NCBI GenBank assembly: GCA_033852075.1
Contig: JAWSVC010000041.1
Span: forward strand, 1 to 43,958
Reading direction: 5' to 3'
Length of the DNA stretch: 43,958 nt
DNA from: QZLE01 sp033852075
GTDB taxonomy: Bacteria; Pseudomonadota; Gammaproteobacteria; QZLD01
This document shows positions 41,076 to 43,958 of this stretch, piece after piece. Under the pieces are notes generated by a model that was not told the origin of the DNA, did not search any database, and saw only the letters and a list, made by a program, of their open reading frames with translations. Both the position numbers and the translations under genes were made by a program. Position 1 is the stretch's first letter, and each line of letters starts with the position of its first letter.

Positions 41076-43958
41076 ATGAATTTCATAAAAAAACACACAA
41101 TTACACTTATTTTTTTAGTTCTTGTAATAAACACAACATTAAATTCAGCATATTCTCAAAATATAAACGCCAACAATAACTATGTACCTGGTGAGTTAAT
41201 CATCAGGGTTAAAGCGGGATCCGTAACTCAAACAAGCGGCACAATAAACAAAATGTCGTTAACAGATACCAACAATAGCTGGCTTTCTGACTTAGGTGCT
41301 TCAAGCAGTACTCAACTCATAAAAAATAATGGTAAAGTATCTTCTAAATCCGGCTTTTCAAAGCAAAGTCTATCGGTACAAAACCGCCTTCAAAGATACC
41401 TTAAGGTAAACATCGACTCAGATGAACCTATTGAAGAAACCATCAAAAGATTTCAAAATCATCCAAATGTTGAATATGCAGGACCAAATCATATTTTCCA
41501 AAAATTTGCTATCACAAATGACCAATATCTTGATGAACTCTGGGCATTTAATAACACCGGACAGGAAGATTCTGATGGAAATATTGGCACCATAGGTTCC
41601 GATATCAGCCTTTTTGATGCGTGGGATATTGAAATCGGTAAAGCCTCAACAATTGTAGCGGTAATCGATGACGGGGTTGATTATAGCCATGAAGATCTGG
41701 CTGATAACATATGGATAAACATCAATGAAATCCCGAATAACGACCTTGATGATGATGACAATGGTTATGTAGATGATTATCGCGGCTGGGACTTTATTGC
41801 GGAAGGAAATGACCCTACGCCTTTAGTTGACAACAACCATGGAACCCATGTATCCGGCACAATAGGTGCTGTTGGCAATAATGAAATCGGTGTTGTTGGC
41901 GTTGCCCAAAAAGTGCAAATCATGCCACTTGAAGTCGATTTATCAACAAGTCAAATAGTAAACGCAATCCATTATGCTGTGGATAACGGAGCCAAAATTA
42001 TCAATGCCAGCTGGGGTGGGCCTAATGATCCACTTATCAACGACGCAATTACATACGCAGCAAACCATGATGTATTGTTTGTCGCAGCTGCAGGAAATGG
42101 TGATGATAACGACATTGGCATAGATAACGATTCAAATTCGTCACCAGTCTACCCTGCTTCTCATAACAACGAATATATTCTGGCTGTTGCTGCAACTACT
42201 AATCAGGATAATTTGACCGAGTTTTCAAACTATGGCTTAACCACCGTTGATGTTGCTGCCCCCGGATCTTATATTCTTAGCTTATTTCCGGATAACGGGT
42301 ATGCTTATGGAGGTGGCACATCAATGGCAACCCCTATAGTAGCAGGACTTGCTGCATTAATTTATTCGCAGGATCCAAGCCTTTCAGCCCTTGAAATCAA
42401 ACAACTCATAATGGATTCTGTAGATAAAGTTGGTGCCCTTGAAGAAAAGCTGGTTAGTGGTGGCAGAGTTAATGCCTTTAAGGCGCTTGACACAATCCGT
42501 AAACCAATTATTCAGGCTGAATCAAAGGTTGAAGAGAATACAATCACGATAACCGGTTCTATTATATGTGATAGTATAGCCTCTGCTGAGATCAGCATAA
42601 ACGGAGTTACCACCGATTACACCAATTCACAATACATAGAGATTGATAACAACGGTCAATTTTCAATTACATTTGAAGATTTAAATGATGATGCCTACAA
42701 CATTACAATTACTGTAACTGATGACCAAGACAGATCGGGGGAACACTCTGATATCACATTAGTTGGAGATGTTCCAAACCAAATCCCAACTGTAGAAATT
42801 TCCAGTGCTACATCAACAAAACCGGAATGCATAAATATTTCAGGTACAGCTAATGATCCTGATTCATATGGTGCAATAAGCAAGGTAACAATAAAAATTC
42901 TTGGCATGGGCAATTACGATGCGAACTTTGCAGAAACCGGCAACTGGAATATAGAAATATGCGATCTATTATCAGGACAATATGTTCTACAGGCTACATC
43001 AACTGACAACTTCGGAGCTGATAGCTTACCATCAGTAAAACATACAATTGACACACCACCAGTTACTGCAGCTGTTACAGATGCACTTCCAAATCATGTC
43101 GATGCAGGCAGAGTTCAAAAATATGATGGGTATGAAATTGACTATGACTACTATTATACTGATGAATATAAGGAACTGAGAGATAAATACTGTACCAAAG
43201 AAGGATATTTATCTTCTTATGAATGCAATATTAAATTTACCTTATATCAATGTTCTGGTGAAACAACCTGGACTGATGATATAACTGAATGCGGATCTCC
43301 AGTTACAACTACAGACATATCTATTGCAGAAACAAATGAAACAATTGAGCTTGAAATTGAAGAAGAATCCACTTACACCCTAAGTATAAGTAATAATAGT
43401 TCCTCTACTACAAGCGCTGTTTATCTTACTTCAAACTTAATTGCAATTAACTGTGAAGAAACTGATTGCGCAGGCCTAAACCAAGGACAAATTAAAGTTA
43501 CAAATCTTGTACCTTCTCAAGGTCAATGCGAGATAACAGATAGCGCAAACTTCAATTGCTCTTTTGGTAATCTTGAATCAGCAGCAGCTGTAACTGTAAA
43601 CGTTCAGTTTATAGCTGAAGAACAAGGCGATGTTAACCTAATTAACCTCATCTCTTCTGCTCAAACAGATACAAATATTACTGATAACACATCATCTATA
43701 ACTATGAAGATTTCCGACAATTCAGTTGAAGATCTTGATTCTGATGATGATGGAATTATAGATGAAAATGATGCCTTCCCTAATGACCCTAATGAACAAT
43801 ATGACTTTGATGAAGATGGTATTGGTGACAATGCCGATACCGATGACGATAACGACGGTGTAGAAGATAGCAGTGATGCATTCCCTTACGACTCTTCAGA
43901 GCAATATGACTTCGACGAAGATGGTATTGGGAACAATGCCGATGCCGATGACGACAAC
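41076..43958 (+). CDS. Secreted subtilisin-family serine protease, C-terminus cut by window edge
   Basis: The frame is open from ATG 41076 to the window end, 961 codons. Signal peptide at residues 1-30 (FIKKHTITLIFLVLVI, cleavage near AYSQN). Propeptide about 31-145 (inhibitor I9-like, YVPGELIIRV). The S8 catalytic domain has Asp198 in VAVIDDGVD, His255 in NNHGTHVSG, the Asn region in AAAGN, and Ser416 in GGTSMATPIVAGL. Then two or more Ig-like beta domains (about 470-650), a Cys-containing DUF11-like domain, and from about 886 Asp-rich calcium-binding repeats like thrombospondin type 3 (DFDEDGIGDNADTDDDNDG). The triad is complete. The repeats suggest a surface or secreted enzyme stabilised by calcium. 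A C-terminal sorting signal may follow outside the window. Confidence 0.92.
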   Translation, partial: MNFIKKHTITLIFLVLVINTTLNSAYSQNINANNNYVPGELIIRVKAGSVTQTSGTINKMSLTDTNNSWLSDLGASSSTQLIKNNGKVSSKSGFSKQSLSVQNRLQRYLKVNIDSDEPIEETIKRFQNHPNVEYAGPNHIFQKFAITNDQYLDELWAFNNTGQEDSDGNIGTIGSDISLFDAWDIEIGKASTIVAVIDDGVDYSHEDLADNIWININEIPNNDLDDDDNGYVDDYRGWDFIAEGNDPTPLVDNNHGTHVSGTIGAVGNNEIGVVGVAQKVQIMPLEVDLSTSQIVNAIHYAVDNGAKIINASWGGPNDPLINDAITYAANHDVLFVAAAGNGDDNDIGIDNDSNSSPVYPASHNNEYILAVAATTNQDNLTEFSNYGLTTVDVAAPGSYILSLFPDNGYAYGGGTSMATPIVAGLAALIYSQDPSLSALEIKQLIMDSVDKVGALEEKLVSGGRVNAFKALDTIRKPIIQAESKVEENTITITGSIICDSIASAEISINGVTTDYTNSQYIEIDNNGQFSITFEDLNDDAYNITITVTDDQDRSGEHSDITLVGDVPNQIPTVEISSATSTKPECINISGTANDPDSYGAISKVTIKILGMGNYDANFAETGNWNIEICDLLSGQYVLQATSTDNFGADSLPSVKHTIDTPPVTAAVTDALPNHVDAGRVQKYDGYEIDYDYYYTDEYKELRDKYCTKEGYLSSYECNIKFTLYQCSGETTWTDDITECGSPVTTTDISIAETNETIELEIEEESTYTLSISNNSSSTTSAVYLTSNLIAINCEETDCAGLNQGQIKVTNLVPSQGQCEITDSANFNCSFGNLESAAAVTVNVQFIAEEQGDVNLINLISSAQTDTNITDNTSSITMKISDNSVEDLDSDDDGIIDENDAFPNDPNEQYDFDEDGIGDNADTDDDNDGVEDSSDAFPYDSSEQYDFDEDGIGNNADADDDN
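43797..43958 (+). repeat. 105-bp tandem repeat inside the subtilase gene
   Basis: CAATATGACTTTGATGAAGA at 43797 recurs as CAATATGACTTCGACGAAGA at 43902, a period of 105 bases or 35 residues. The protein unit runs from EQYDFDEDGIG through a DNDG-rich loop to DAFP. Changes are mostly silent, implying recent duplication or selection on protein. The array continues beyond the window. Confidence 0.8.

Noticed and set aside
42695..42913. Minus-strand frame inside the subtilase gene
   Set aside because: Antisense shadow of a continuous, domain-rich coding region.
43797..43958. CRISPR-like regular repeat
   Set aside because: The 105-bp period is in frame and encodes Asp-rich calcium-binding units; no spacers.

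Overview
This AT-rich 44 kb window looks like the chromosome of a Gram-negative gammaproteobacterium with a free-living, signal-responsive life. The evidence is a long single-chain PurL, a RelA-type (p)ppGpp synthetase, MltF, ThrH, XseA, OmpA-like and TPR/beta-barrel envelope proteins, a PilZ and HD-GYP pair, and large hybrid histidine kinases. No genus can be named from the sequence alone. No rRNA, tRNA, CRISPR array, prophage or intact insertion sequence was seen.

Layout. 1-1.5 kb: the start of a leucine-rich-repeat lipoprotein (cut by the window edge), a GC-rich REP-like palindrome, and a Phd/VapC-type toxin-antitoxin pair with a palindromic operator. 1.5-5.9 kb: purL with a structured repeat just after its 3' end. 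5.9-11.4 kb: a three-gene minus-strand operon (NAD-dependent sugar epimerase, family 2 glycosyltransferase, TPR plus beta-barrel outer-membrane protein) that looks like a small exopolysaccharide synthesis and export unit. It is bracketed by purL and by a decayed second copy of the purL 5' end and leader. 11.4-14.7 kb: an OmpA-domain envelope protein, a lone trpB and an alpha/beta hydrolase. 14.9-22.1 kb: PilZ protein, degenerate HD-GYP protein, soluble chemoreceptor, relA and mltF. 22.4-27.8 kb: an Hpt protein, a patatin-fold protein with altered active site, and a 1257-residue GAF/hybrid kinase. 27.8-29 kb: thrH-queH. 29.3-31.1 kb: two tandem paralogous alpha/beta hydrolases. 31.2-35.6 kb: amino-acid biosynthesis genes on the minus strand (dapL, cysE, ilvB), with a second copy of the purL-type structured repeat after ilvB. 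35.7-36.3 kb: a probably 5'-truncated membrane ORF next to an IS30-like remnant. 36.3-39.3 kb: a LuxR-type response regulator and Cache/HAMP hybrid kinase operon. 39.6-44 kb: xseA and a secreted subtilase running off the right edge.

How the genes work together. Core metabolism (purL, trpB, ilvB, cysE, dapL, thrH, queH) is scattered as singletons or pairs rather than in classical operons. The rest is weighted toward envelope and surface behaviour: a secreted polysaccharide unit, c-di-GMP-related proteins, phosphorelay proteins and cell-surface or secreted proteins. The most unusual observations are: (1) a duplicated purL leader placed upstream of the exopolysaccharide operon, with its start codon mutated but the leader better kept than the coding part; (2) a structured repeat present twice, each copy about 24 nt beyond the stop of a minus-strand biosynthetic gene, with base pairs that change together; (3) a patatin-like protein with Cys for Ser and Glu for Asp in its catalytic dyad, directly followed by a hybrid kinase.
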